Assembly (NCBI GenBank): GCA_964464895.1
Contig: CAYXGY010000001.1
Span: 248,001 to 312,000 of the forward strand
From: Helicobacter_D sp964464895
GTDB lineage: Bacteria > Campylobacterota > Campylobacteria > Campylobacterales > Helicobacteraceae
DNA: 64,000 nucleotides
Direction: 5' to 3'
Position 1 is the first letter of the stretch. Each line of letters opens with the position of its first letter. A program made the position numbers and the translations under genes. Positions 1-7,255 of the stretch are shown one piece after another. The notes beneath the pieces were generated by a model. The model was not told the origin of the DNA and did not search any database. It saw only the letters and a list, made by a program, of their open reading frames with translations.

Positions 1-1523
1 TGAGAAGCAATATCATCAATTGCCCCTAAGATTCCTTTGATATTTTGCGCTTCTTTATCCAATAAAGCGACATTATGGACTAAATCTTCTTGCAGTTGCG
101 CATCTTGAGTAATCGTTTGTGTAAAATTTATGATGGTGTTTGAAGCATTATCTAATTCTTCTTTTGCGGCAAGCACATCTTGCATCGTGGCATTTGTCTT
201 TTGGATATTATCCTCCAATTCCCTCTCAACTTCTTTTCCTGTCATTTCTGTTTTATTAGAAAGCTCGAATCCCTCTTGTGTGCGGACTAATACTTCTTTC
301 GCACTATCAAGCAAATTCTTTGAAGTTTGTAAATTTTGCTTGCTTTGTGGAGCTAATTGCAAGAAAATCTGCCGAATCGCCTCAAGAAAATCATTCATTG
401 CTTGATTGATGACGCCTATTTCATCGGAACTTTTCCCAATCATCAATTCTTTTCCGATATTTTTTGTATTTTTTAGCTCTACTAAATATTTCCGCATTAG
501 GCGGATTCTAAAGGTAATACTATGTGCAATCAGATAACCAACCGCCAAAGTAACGATTACCACAGCACCCGCAATGCTAAGCATTAACCAAAAACTAAAG
601 AAGTTTGCTTTCTCAATCCTAGAAATCTGTCCTATCAAATCTCCCGCTAATTTATCTTCTACTTCTTTTAACAAATTGATTTTTTGTGTAATCGTGCTAA
701 ACCAATAAGTTGCCTTAACTCCAAATCCTCCCTCCATAAAATGCTCCATTGCTATTTTTCGCATTTTTTCTACTTCAGAGAAACTTTTATCCTCTGTCAT
801 TTTGAGATAATATTGATAATTCTCTTGACTAGCATAACGTTTAAAATCCTCTAAAAAGATATTTTGCGCTATGGTAAGAGCAATGAAGCGATTATAAATG
901 CCACTCGCAAATTTATCCGCACTAAAGGTATTAGAAAGCACGGCTCGCTCCTGTCCGGCGTTTTCTTTGGCATTCAAGAAATTGACATAGGCGACTAAAT
1001 TTCTTGTAATTTGGTCATTCGTGCTAATATTAATGATTTCAACAATAGATTGGATATTTCGGGCAATCGTTCCGGTATAATATCCCAAAACATCGCCTAC
1101 TTTGACATTCAAAGAATCCACGCCTTTCCGAATCTCATTGATTTTGCCAATAGCTTCAAGAGAATCTTGCAAAGAATCTTGCATATTTTTAGGATAAGTA
1201 TGCAAATCAAACTCTGTTAAGAAACTATGTAGTTCTTTGATTTTTTCATCGCTTAGATTGCGTTGGTCTTGCAAAGCCTCTTTGAAATCCCTACCTTGTG
1301 AGCCTAGAAAACCAGCAGAAGTACCTCGTTCTTTTTGTAATTCGTGAATCACAAGGGAAATCTTAGTCGCCAAAGTAACGCCGTGCTTTAACAATACAGA
1401 TTCTCGTGCAATTTGGTAACGCTCATTGATTAATACAACAGAAAAAACAATCAGGGTAATTAAGGGAATCAGCATCAAGCAGATTAATTTTATCCCTACT
1501 TTGAGATTATTTAAAATGGACAT
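1..1523 (-). CDS. Methyl-accepting chemotaxis protein with NIT-type sensor domain, C-terminus cut by window edge
   Basis: Inner-membrane chemoreceptor that would signal to CheA/CheW. The reading frame is open from an ATG at 1523, preceded by GGGAGA about 5 bases upstream, to the window edge, so only the N-terminal ~507 residues are present. A hydrophobic segment at residues 11-32 is the first membrane span. A motif at about 60-73 (HELQKERGTSAGFL) is the hallmark of the nitrate/nitrite-sensing NIT domain, which forms the periplasmic helical sensor up to about residue 310. A second membrane span lies near 325-350, followed by a HAMP-like stretch and the beginning of the signalling coiled coil. 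The conserved signalling hairpin lies outside the window. Nitrate/nitrite as ligand follows from the family only. Monocistronic and divergent from the protease gene on its right. Confidence 0.9.
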   Translation of the reverse strand, partial: MSILNNLKVGIKLICLMLIPLITLIVFSVVLINERYQIARESVLLKHGVTLATKISLVIHELQKERGTSAGFLGSQGRDFKEALQDQRNLSDEKIKELHSFLTEFDLHTYPKNMQDSLQDSLEAIGKINEIRKGVDSLNVKVGDVLGYYTGTIARNIQSIVEIINISTNDQITRNLVAYVNFLNAKENAGQERAVLSNTFSADKFASGIYNRFIALTIAQNIFLEDFKRYASQENYQYYLKMTEDKSFSEVEKMRKIAMEHFMEGGFGVKATYWFSTITQKINLLKEVEDKLAGDLIGQISRIEKANFFSFWLMLSIAGAVVIVTLAVGYLIAHSITFRIRLMRKYLVELKNTKNIGKELMIGKSSDEIGVINQAMNDFLEAIRQIFLQLAPQSKQNLQTSKNLLDSAKEVLVRTQEGFELSNKTEMTGKEVERELEDNIQKTNATMQDVLAAKEELDNASNTIINFTQTITQDAQLQEDLVHNVALLDKEAQNIKGILGAIDDIAS

Positions 1524-1705
1524 ACTCTCTCCCTTATTAGCAAAATCTATTTTACATATTCCTTGTCGTAGTTAAAATTATTATACATTAATTTTTAAAA
1601 ATAAGTAATGCTCGGTAGTCAAATTTTTATATTTTTACAATTTTAATTTTAGTAATATTTTTGCCAACAATTTATATTTAAACAATTCCTCCAAGGATTT
1701 TATTA
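1524..1705. promoter_or_regulatory. Divergent promoter region, chemoreceptor / M48 protease
   Basis: A 182-base AT-rich gap between two divergent genes. It must hold both start regions. T-rich periodic stretches typical of epsilonproteobacterial sigma70 promoters are visible, but I could not place a -10 box with certainty on either strand. No tRNA-like or repeat structure seen. Confidence 0.4.
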
Positions 1706-2452
1706 ATGAGAAATCTATTATTTACTTTGTCTAGTTTGATTCTTTGTATGCTTTTTAACGCTTGCTCTTCTACTGCACTCACGAATCGCCCACAGCTTAT
1801 GTTGCTAGGTGCTCAAGAAGAGATTGCTTTAGGAGAGCAGAGTGCCCAAGAAGTCTTACGACAATCCAAATTAAGCACCGATATGCAGCAGACACAAATG
1901 ATTCAACGCGTAGGACAAAGAATCGCAAATGTCGCAGAGCGTCCAGATTTCACTTGGGAATTTTATCTCTTAGAAGAAGAACAAGTCAATGCCTTTTGTT
2001 TGCCCGGCGGCAAAGTGTTTGTTTATACAGGATTAATGCCTTTAGTCGCCAATGATGATGAGCTTGCTGTGGTGCTCTCTCACGAAATTGCTCATACGAT
2101 TCTACGACACGGAGCAGAAAGAATGAGTATGCAAAAGATTCAATCTATTGGCGGGGGGATATTAGGATTGGTTCTTAGCACACAAGCACCGGCTTATAGT
2201 GATTTGTTTAGCCAAGCATACAGCATAGGCAGTAATGTGGGTATAATGTTGCCTTTTAGCCGCTCTCACGAACTTGAGGCGGATAAAGCAGGCATTATGT
2301 TAATGAAAAAAGCAGGCTACAATCCGCAAGCCGCAATTAGTTTTTGGCAAAAAATGGCAGCCAATGGAGAAAAAAGCTCCTTAGATTTTCTCTCCACACA
2401 CCCTAATGATTCCAAACGTATCGCAGAAATTAAGAAAATACTCGCAGAATAA
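1706..2452 (+). CDS. M48 family metalloprotease, putative lipoprotein
   Basis: Zinc-dependent peptidase predicted to act in the periplasm, probably in quality control of envelope proteins like LoiP/BepA-type M48 enzymes. An N-terminal hydrophobic segment ends in LFNAC at residue 20, an imperfect lipobox, so lipid anchoring is likely but not certain. The zinc motif HEIAH is at 126-130, and HELEAD at 188-193 supplies the third ligand (Glu189). Length 248 residues is normal for a single-domain, TPR-lacking member. The ATG at 1706 follows CCTCCAAGGA. Its neighbour downstream (dapE) is convergent, so it is probably a single-gene transcript. Confidence 0.9.
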   Translation: MRNLLFTLSSLILCMLFNACSSTALTNRPQLMLLGAQEEIALGEQSAQEVLRQSKLSTDMQQTQMIQRVGQRIANVAERPDFTWEFYLLEEEQVNAFCLPGGKVFVYTGLMPLVANDDELAVVLSHEIAHTILRHGAERMSMQKIQSIGGGILGLVLSTQAPAYSDLFSQAYSIGSNVGIMLPFSRSHELEADKAGIMLMKKAGYNPQAAISFWQKMAANGEKSSLDFLSTHPNDSKRIAEIKKILAE

Positions 2453-2497
2453 GGGCAAAAGTAATTTTTATCATTATAAAATCTTGTCAAGTTGGTT

Positions 2498-2548
2498 TTG
2501 TGAGCAAGTTTTTAAACTTGCGTGGCAATCTATGATGTAGAATCTCGC
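2498..2548 (+). repeat. Dispersed palindromic repeat unit, single copy
   Basis: This 51-base stretch between two convergent genes contains a perfect 18-base palindrome at 2504-2521 (GCAAGTTT, TT, AAACTTGC) followed by GTGGCAATCTATGATGTAGA. The same order of blocks (TGAG/CGAG, then a short AT-rich stem, then GCAATC/GTCAATC, TATAATG-like, AGAATCT) recurs twice in inverted orientation at 24993-25140. It may act as a transcription terminator for both flanking genes, although it lacks a clear T tract. Confidence 0.5.
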
Positions 2549-2582
2549 CTTATCGGCTAAAGTCTTATTGTCAAAACAAAAG

Positions 2583-3860
2583 TCAAAGTATTTTCCATTG
2601 TGCCAACAAAGTCAAAAAGGCATTTTGGAGTGAATCTACTTCACTCAAACGCACACATTCATTAAGAGAATGAATGCTATCATTACACACTCCACATTCC
2701 ACTACATTAATTCCATATTCTGCAAAATACCGCGCATCACTCGTGCCACCACTCGTGCTAAGCTCTGGAGCGAAGCCATTTTGCCATTCTAATACTTTGG
2801 CAATTTTTTGCACAATCGGACTCTCTTTATCTGTTAAAAACGACTTAGAGCTCTGATTTAATTCCAAAGAATGCGGAATTTGGGCAAGCAAATTTTCCAA
2901 ATACGCACGCAAATCCTCTAAACTTGTTTGCGTAGAATTGCGCACATTAAACATAATTTTCAAGTCATTGGGTGTAACATTGACAGCTTCCAACCCTCCG
3001 CGAATATCGGTAATTACAAGTTTGCTTGGTTCAAACTCGGCACTTCCCTTATCCAAGTCCCACCCCGCAATTTGTGAGAGGTAAGGGGCGATAAGCTCCA
3101 CAGGATTCACACATTTTTTGGGATACGCCACGTGCCCTTGCTTACCAAATATTTTTAGGATTCCATTAATAGAGCCACGTCTGCCCACTTTAATCATATC
3201 TCCGAATCTCTCCACGCTCGTGGGTTCTGCGACAATCGCAAAATCAGGCAATAAATCACATTCTTTGAGACACTCTAAAGTATATTTTGTGCCAAAAACT
3301 GCTGCACCCTCCTCATCACTTGTCAAAAGCATAGACACAATTCCATTAAACCTTTGACTTTGCAAATTTTGGAAATCTTTAAAATTCTGCAAATCCACAA
3401 ACTCCCGAATCGCACAGACAAAGGCAGCCACCCCCGCTTTCATATCTTGCGCACCTCTACCATAGAGGAATCCCTCTTTTATAGTAGGTGTGAAAGGCTC
3501 ACTTTCCCAACCCTCACCCGGTGGCACGACATCAATGTGTCCCGCAAAACACAAATGTGTTTTCTTAGCTTTATAAGATTCTGCCTCTATAGAATCATTA
3601 CACTCTCCTCCCTCCGTCATTACAAGAGACTTTTCCTCGGGGCAATCTTGCGCTTGTGATTCCACATTGTCTGCACTCAAATCCTTATACAAAAAAAGAT
3701 TCTTTACACCCTCTTTTTCAAACTCTAATACTTCAAAATCTTGTAAAATCCCTCTAATATACGCATAGATTCCACATTCTTGCGGGGTGATAGTCGGATA
3801 GGTAATCAGCCGCCTTAAAACCTCTATACTATGCGTTTGCGCTTTTGTTTGTGGTTGCAT
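2583..3860 (-). CDS. dapE: Succinyl-diaminopimelate desuccinylase
   Basis: M20 family di-zinc enzyme that hydrolyses N-succinyl-LL-diaminopimelate in the lysine/meso-DAP (cell-wall) pathway, in the cytosol. Visible family motifs in order: GHIDVVPPGEGW, GRGAQDMKAG, TSDEEG, AEPTS, GRRGSINGILKIFGKQGHVAYP, TSGGTSDARYF and the C-terminal NDSIHSLNE. I start at the ATG at 3860 because AAAAAGGA lies 6-7 bases before it; an upstream ATG at 3881 would add seven residues. At 425 residues it is longer than the usual ~380. Most of the excess is an acidic, low-complexity insert of about 40 residues just before the first zinc histidine, plus a short Phe/Asn/Gln-rich insert before TSDEEG. Active site looks intact. 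Confidence 0.95.
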   Translation of the reverse strand: MQPQTKAQTHSIEVLRRLITYPTITPQECGIYAYIRGILQDFEVLEFEKEGVKNLFLYKDLSADNVESQAQDCPEEKSLVMTEGGECNDSIEAESYKAKKTHLCFAGHIDVVPPGEGWESEPFTPTIKEGFLYGRGAQDMKAGVAAFVCAIREFVDLQNFKDFQNLQSQRFNGIVSMLLTSDEEGAAVFGTKYTLECLKECDLLPDFAIVAEPTSVERFGDMIKVGRRGSINGILKIFGKQGHVAYPKKCVNPVELIAPYLSQIAGWDLDKGSAEFEPSKLVITDIRGGLEAVNVTPNDLKIMFNVRNSTQTSLEDLRAYLENLLAQIPHSLELNQSSKSFLTDKESPIVQKIAKVLEWQNGFAPELSTSGGTSDARYFAEYGINVVECGVCNDSIHSLNECVRLSEVDSLQNAFLTLLAQWKIL

Positions 3861-4002
3861 TGGAATCCTTTTTAAATTCATTTGAATTCTTATAGAACAC
3901 TTATTAATAGATAGACGAAATTATCATAAACAAAACCAAATTTAAAGAAGCTTAAACAAAAAAATAGATAAAATCTTGCGCAAAAAGTTATCGGGTAAAT
4001 TA
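3861..4002. promoter_or_regulatory. Divergent intergenic region, dapE / GT25 gene
   Basis: An AT-rich gap of 142 bases that holds the start regions of both divergent genes. A TTG at 3976 in frame with the glycosyltransferase could extend that protein by nine residues, but the ATG at 4003 fits the family start. No other structure was recognised. Confidence 0.35.
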
Positions 4003-4764
4003 ATGAAAATTTTTATTATAAGTCTTGAGAGAGCAACAGAGCGCAGAGCTTTTATGCAAAAGCAGTTTGCTGTAATAAATGAGGGGGGGGGGAATAAAAA
4101 TTTTGAGATTTTATATTTTAATGCTATTGACGCTAAAAAAGTCGGGGGGGGGGGCATAAACTCCTTTAAACAATATTCTAAATTCAAGAGCATTCTCTTT
4201 CGTGGAAAAGAAATGAGTGATGGGGAACGTGGGTGCTTTGCAAGTCATTATTGCTTGTGGCAAAAATGTATAGAACTAAATGAGCCAATTATAGTGCTTG
4301 AAGACGATATAGAGATACTCCCAGAATTTTGGCAAAAACTTCAAAATATAATACAAAGCAAATATACTTATGTGCGACTTATGTATCTAAAAACTAAATT
4401 TCCCCTCTTGCCTTTAGAGGATAACTTTTATATCAGCTTTGATAATCTTGCGGGCACTCAAGGCTATTATCTCACTCCTACTGCGGCAAAAGGGTTTTTA
4501 GGTGGTGCGTCCTCTTGGTATTGCGCAGTAGATGATTATATAGATATGTTCTATATTCATAATATCCCAAATGTATGTATTCAACCACATATCATAAGAG
4601 AAATGTTAAACATACACGAAAGCACCATAGGGTCACGAAGTATGAAGATAGTATGGTACTTAAAAATTATCAGAGAATGCTCAAGAATGTATTTCCAATG
4701 CAAAAAAGCAATATATTTGGAATATTACAAAAAGAATCTCATATTGCCAAAAAATTTTCCTTAA
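4003..4764 (+). CDS. Glycosyltransferase family 25 (LPS/LOS biosynthesis), phase-variable, ON
   Basis: GT25-family sugar transferase expected to add a sugar (often galactose) to lipooligosaccharide on the cytoplasmic side of the inner membrane. The protein begins MKIFIISLERATERR, the classical N-terminus of the family, and carries GERGCFASH around residues 74-82 and the metal-binding VLEDD at 98-102. Two poly-G tracts, G10 at 4083-4092 and G11 at 4144-4154, encode Gly3 and Gly4. With these lengths the frame is open, so this copy is ON. ATG 4003 is chosen over TTG 3976 because it matches the family start; the ribosome site is weak. At 253 residues the length is normal. Convergent with a second phase-variable gene only 22 bases downstream. 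The acceptor sugar cannot be told from sequence. Confidence 0.88.
   Translation: MKIFIISLERATERRAFMQKQFAVINEGGGNKNFEILYFNAIDAKKVGGGGINSFKQYSKFKSILFRGKEMSDGERGCFASHYCLWQKCIELNEPIIVLEDDIEILPEFWQKLQNIIQSKYTYVRLMYLKTKFPLLPLEDNFYISFDNLAGTQGYYLTPTAAKGFLGGASSWYCAVDDYIDMFYIHNIPNVCIQPHIIREMLNIHESTIGSRSMKIVWYLKIIRECSRMYFQCKKAIYLEYYKKNLILPKNFP
4083..4092 (+). repeat. Poly-G tract G10 in GT25 gene
   Basis: Ten consecutive G inside the coding sequence, GAG then GGG GGG GGG then AAT. G11 gives an immediate GAA TAA stop; G9 shifts into a frame that stays open up to the second tract. Slippage-prone length for translational phase variation. Confidence 0.9.
4144..4154 (+). repeat. Poly-G tract G11 in GT25 gene
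   Basis: Eleven consecutive G, 51 bases after the first tract. From the normal frame, G10 yields GCA TAA and G12 yields a stop five codons later, so either change truncates the protein at roughly 55 residues unless compensated by the first tract. Confidence 0.9.
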
Positions 4765-4786
4765 CAATTGCTCCTAATCTTCCTTA

Positions 4787-5310
4787 TCACCATATTCCCA
4801 ATCTCACATAGCCTGTATGGGATTGGGTTTTGTCTTCAATTCCAATATTTGCCTTTGTAATTGTGCCCAAATTGGTGAGTATTCCTATTGAACCTGATTC
4901 CAGATTCAAGATTCCATAACGTCCTATGATTTTACCACTATTTGTTAAGTTTTGAATTATGCCCCAATTATCAATCCCATTGTTTTGTCCCGCCACTTCT
5001 ATTGTGCCTAAATTATTAAAAGCATTATATTGTTGTAGCCTTAAGAATGTAATTGTGTTATTACTAATTTCATCTGCATTAATTGTGCAGTTTCCATTAG
5101 AGCAATATGTATCAAAGTCTGCTTGTGCGAGAGAACCAAATAAAAGTGCCACGCAAAGCGCGGAAAACTTTATATATTTTGGAAGATTTAGATTTGGAAT
5201 TTTAGATTGGATTTGAAAGTTGGATTTAGGGGGTTCGCTATTTAATGTGGAATCCCCCCCCCCTCCCCGATAAGATTATGCTGTGCTTTGTTTAAGGTTG
5301 TCTTTAGCAT
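4787..5310 (-). pseudogene. Autotransporter-like surface protein remnant, phase-OFF by poly-G frameshift
   Basis: An ATG at 5310 with AGGAG eight bases upstream starts a frame (MLKTTLNKAQHNLIGEGGG) that runs into a G10 tract (minus strand, 5263-5254) and then stops at CAT TAA four codons later. One extra G (G11), or G8, would join it to the frame that continues to 4787. That frame has a typical late-placed signal peptide (FSALCVALLFGSLAQA; the ORF from its internal GTG at 5152 is 121 residues) and a passenger with repeated Asn/Gly motifs such as NLTNSGKIIGRYGILN and ILTNLGTITKANIGIE. These resemble Helicobacter autotransporter passengers. The joined protein would be only ~174 residues and has no beta-barrel, so it is both switched off and probably a truncated remnant. 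It could alternatively be a small secreted protein. Confidence 0.65.
5254..5263 (-). repeat. Poly-G tract G10 (minus strand) in autotransporter-like gene
   Basis: Ten C on the plus strand, preceded on the coding strand by GGGGA. At G10 the upstream ATG frame and the signal-peptide frame are out of register by one base; G11 would restore them. This is the OFF state of a translational switch. Confidence 0.85.
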
Positions 5311-5474
5311 AATGAACTCCTGTTGTTTAATAAAGTGAAAGCCGCAATTCTATTTTAGAAAAAATAAATATTACATAAAATTTTTATAAATTTTATATTA
5401 TTTTGTTTGCAATGACAAAAACTATTTCGCAATAATCCAAAAGTAATATGATTTTACATTTCTTATTTTTATGT

Positions 5475-5482
5475 TATAAAAT
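5475..5482 (+). promoter_or_regulatory. Probable -10 element for a small RNA
   Basis: TATAAAAT preceded by T-rich stretches (TTTCTTATTTTTATGT), as in epsilonproteobacterial sigma70 promoters, which rely on the -10 box and AT periodicity more than on a -35 box. It lies about 8 bases before the proposed 5' end of the transcript that ends in the terminator at 5537-5571. Confidence 0.45.
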
Positions 5483-5488
5483 TTGATC

Positions 5489-5572
5489 CATTTGGTAGAT
5501 GGACAAAAAGGTTTTATAGAGCCTTACAAGTTGGTTAAGCCTAGCTCTCTTTGAGGGTTAGGCTTTTTTTTG
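5489..5572 (+). ncRNA. Candidate small RNA with Rho-independent terminator
   Basis: The stretch has a -10 box just upstream, no open reading frame of note, two short internal hairpins (TCCAT/ATGGA at about 5486-5502, AAGG/CCTT at about 5507-5524) and a strong terminator. Total length would be about 84 bases. No protein gene on the plus strand could use this terminator: the next genes on both sides are on the minus strand. The size and pyrimidine-rich CTCTCTTT element in the terminal hairpin recall H. pylori RepG, which binds G-tracts in mRNA, but no sequence match to it could be tested. It is not recognisably SRP RNA, 6S RNA or tmRNA. Confidence 0.45.
5537..5571 (+). terminator. Rho-independent terminator
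   Basis: AAGCCTAGCTCT pairs with TGAGGGTTAGGCTT over 12 base pairs including two G-T wobbles, loop CTTTG, followed by eight T. On the minus strand no T tract follows the stem, so it works on the plus strand only, which points to a plus-strand transcript ending here. Confidence 0.75.
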
Positions 5573-5628
5573 GCTATTTGGTTGGGTATGTGGGCGGATT
5601 CCAAATTTCATCTAGCAAAATATAAAGC

Positions 5629-6336
5629 TTAATTCTTTATCGCGATAAAACTCGCAAAATTCACCCAGCGGAAAAGTGTCTCCACACACTCAAATCCTGC
5701 CTTTAAAAACATTTCGCGATTCTCTGCTTCACTATAAGGGACAAGCACATTTTCTAATGCCTCGCGTTTGCGCGCAATCTCAAAATCGCTATATCCTTGT
5801 TTCTTTTTGTTTGCTAGATAATAGTTTATCATCTTGAAGTCTAGCTCTTTATGCTCCACCATTACCTTTTCTGAAGCGATAAAAATGCCTTTGGGATTCA
5901 AGCAATCATAGATTTTTGCGACTAATTTTTCGCGCTGAAGCGGGCGGATAAACTGCAAAGTATAATTGGCAATCACCACATCACTTTTAGGGAAATCCAC
6001 TTCCAAAATATCGCCACAGATGAGGTTTGCACTCATTTCATATGCGTTAAGCTTGTTTTGCGCTTTTTCTAACATAGATTGCGCATTATCTATCCCATAG
6101 AGATTGAGCGGAAAATCCGCCTTAGAAGCGATTTCTACGAGCATTGCTCCTGTGCTTGTGCCCAAATCTAAGAGTGTAGAATCTTTTTTCAAATACATTA
6201 ATGCAAAATCTGCGCAAAGCCCCAAAACTTCCTTATAATAAGGAATTGAGCGGCTCACCATATCATCAAACACTCCCGCGACTCTCGCGTCAAACTCAAA
6301 CTGCTTTTCTTGCTCCTTTGCAAACACTTTATCCAT
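5629..6336 (-). CDS. cmoA: Carboxy-S-adenosyl-L-methionine synthase
   Basis: CmoA converts SAM and prephenate into carboxy-SAM, the donor used for 5-carboxymethoxy-uridine at the wobble base of tRNA. The protein has a class I methyltransferase fold with motif I LDLGTSTGAM near residue 56, a GIDNAQSMLEKA acidic ribose-binding loop and the family stretch VIANYTLQFI. The start is ATG 6336: GCAAGGAGAAGTCAATG gives a strong ribosome site, and it overlaps the end of ribF by eight bases. An upstream in-frame start at 6360 would add eight residues. Length 235 residues is usual. Last gene of a minus-strand run ugd-lipoprotein-tlyA-ribF-cmoA that is tightly packed and probably co-transcribed. Confidence 0.92.
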   Translation of the reverse strand: MDKVFAKEQEKQFEFDARVAGVFDDMVSRSIPYYKEVLGLCADFALMYLKKDSTLLDLGTSTGAMLVEIASKADFPLNLYGIDNAQSMLEKAQNKLNAYEMSANLICGDILEVDFPKSDVVIANYTLQFIRPLQREKLVAKIYDCLNPKGIFIASEKVMVEHKELDFKMINYYLANKKKQGYSDFEIARKREALENVLVPYSEAENREMFLKAGFECVETLFRWVNFASFIAIKN

Positions 6337-7255
6337 TGACTTCTCCTTGCATTCTAGCAATATTTTGCGATTCCATATTTGATTGGGGGCTTTCTAGTTT
6401 CAAGACTTTATAAGCCTTTTGTATGTCTTTGTGAATTTGTTCTTTTAAGTCGCTTAAATTTTTAAAATGCTGATTCTCTCGCAAATATTTCATTAGAAAA
6501 AACCCCGCCTCTTTTTGCATTACCTCTAGCTTAAGTCCTAACAAATGCCCCTCAATCGCAAAAGCCTTATCTGTGCTCACACGATTCCCGATAAAAATGA
6601 CTGCGGGATACTTTGGAGATTCTTTAGATTGTGCGCCTAGTTGCACAAATCCAGCATAAACGCCCTCTTTGGGCAATAAAAACTTATCGTTTTCAAGATT
6701 AATGGTTGCCACAAGTTCCTTTGTGCCAATCCCCTGTCCGCGCACGATTCCGCCCCGAATCTCAAAGGGACGCCCCAAGAGTTTGTTTGCTAGCTTCAAA
6801 TTCCCATTAATCAGCAGTTCCTTAATTAATCCACTATGCACAGAGAGTTTTTTATAAAAAACTTCCTCCACAACAACGACTTCGCCCTTAAAACACCTCT
6901 CCAAATCAAAGGCATAATAATGCCTATCTTTGCCGAAACGAAAATCATAACCCACAACCAAACGTTTAAGATTGGGCAAAAATTCTGACAGAAATTCTAC
7001 AAATTCTTTATCGTTTTTATTGCGCACGCATTCCAAAGGCAAATGAAAAATGGGAAAAGAAGCATAAAAATCGCGATATTTCTTAGGTAGTAATTCTCCC
7101 TCATTGTTTTCAACGCACAAAATCGCCCCTTGCGCGTCCAAGTGCTCAAAAAGTGCTTTGTGTGCAATGTGCATACCATCAAACTTTCCAAGTGAGAGAC
7201 TTGTAATCTTACGCGCCAAGCTTGATTCTTTGGCAAGCGATAAAAAATTCAACAT
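6329..7255 (-). CDS. ribF: Bifunctional riboflavin kinase / FAD synthetase
   Basis: Phosphorylates riboflavin to FMN and adenylates FMN to FAD. The N-terminal nucleotidyltransferase half contains LGKFDGMHIAHKAL near residue 21; the C-terminal flavokinase half begins around LLGRPFEIRGGIVRGQGIGTK and carries the PAVIFIGNRV stretch (normally PTAN.G.RPT-like) and EGHLLG. ATG 7255 follows AAAGGAAGGG, a good ribosome site, and overlaps the end of tlyA by 47 bases. A longer ORF start at 7288 would lie further inside tlyA and is less likely. 308 residues is usual. Translationally coupled to tlyA upstream and cmoA downstream. Confidence 0.92.
   Translation of the reverse strand: MLNFLSLAKESSLARKITSLSLGKFDGMHIAHKALFEHLDAQGAILCVENNEGELLPKKYRDFYASFPIFHLPLECVRNKNDKEFVEFLSEFLPNLKRLVVGYDFRFGKDRHYYAFDLERCFKGEVVVVEEVFYKKLSVHSGLIKELLINGNLKLANKLLGRPFEIRGGIVRGQGIGTKELVATINLENDKFLLPKEGVYAGFVQLGAQSKESPKYPAVIFIGNRVSTDKAFAIEGHLLGLKLEVMQKEAGFFLMKYLRENQHFKNLSDLKEQIHKDIQKAYKVLKLESPQSNMESQNIARMQGEVNG

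Noticed and set aside
3942..4193. 83-residue open frame on the minus strand opposite the GT25 gene
   Set aside because: It depends on the poly-C reading of the two tracts, has no ribosome site or family features, and lies wholly opposite a recognised glycosyltransferase.
4787..5152. GTG at 5152 as true start of the autotransporter-like gene
   Set aside because: It lies inside the hydrophobic part of the signal peptide; the upstream ATG with AGGAG and the intact codons between point to a longer, frameshifted gene.
5489..5572. SRP (4.5S) RNA or 6S RNA identity for the candidate small RNA
   Set aside because: The conserved GGAAGCAGCC-type SRP loop is missing and the structure is too short for 6S RNA.
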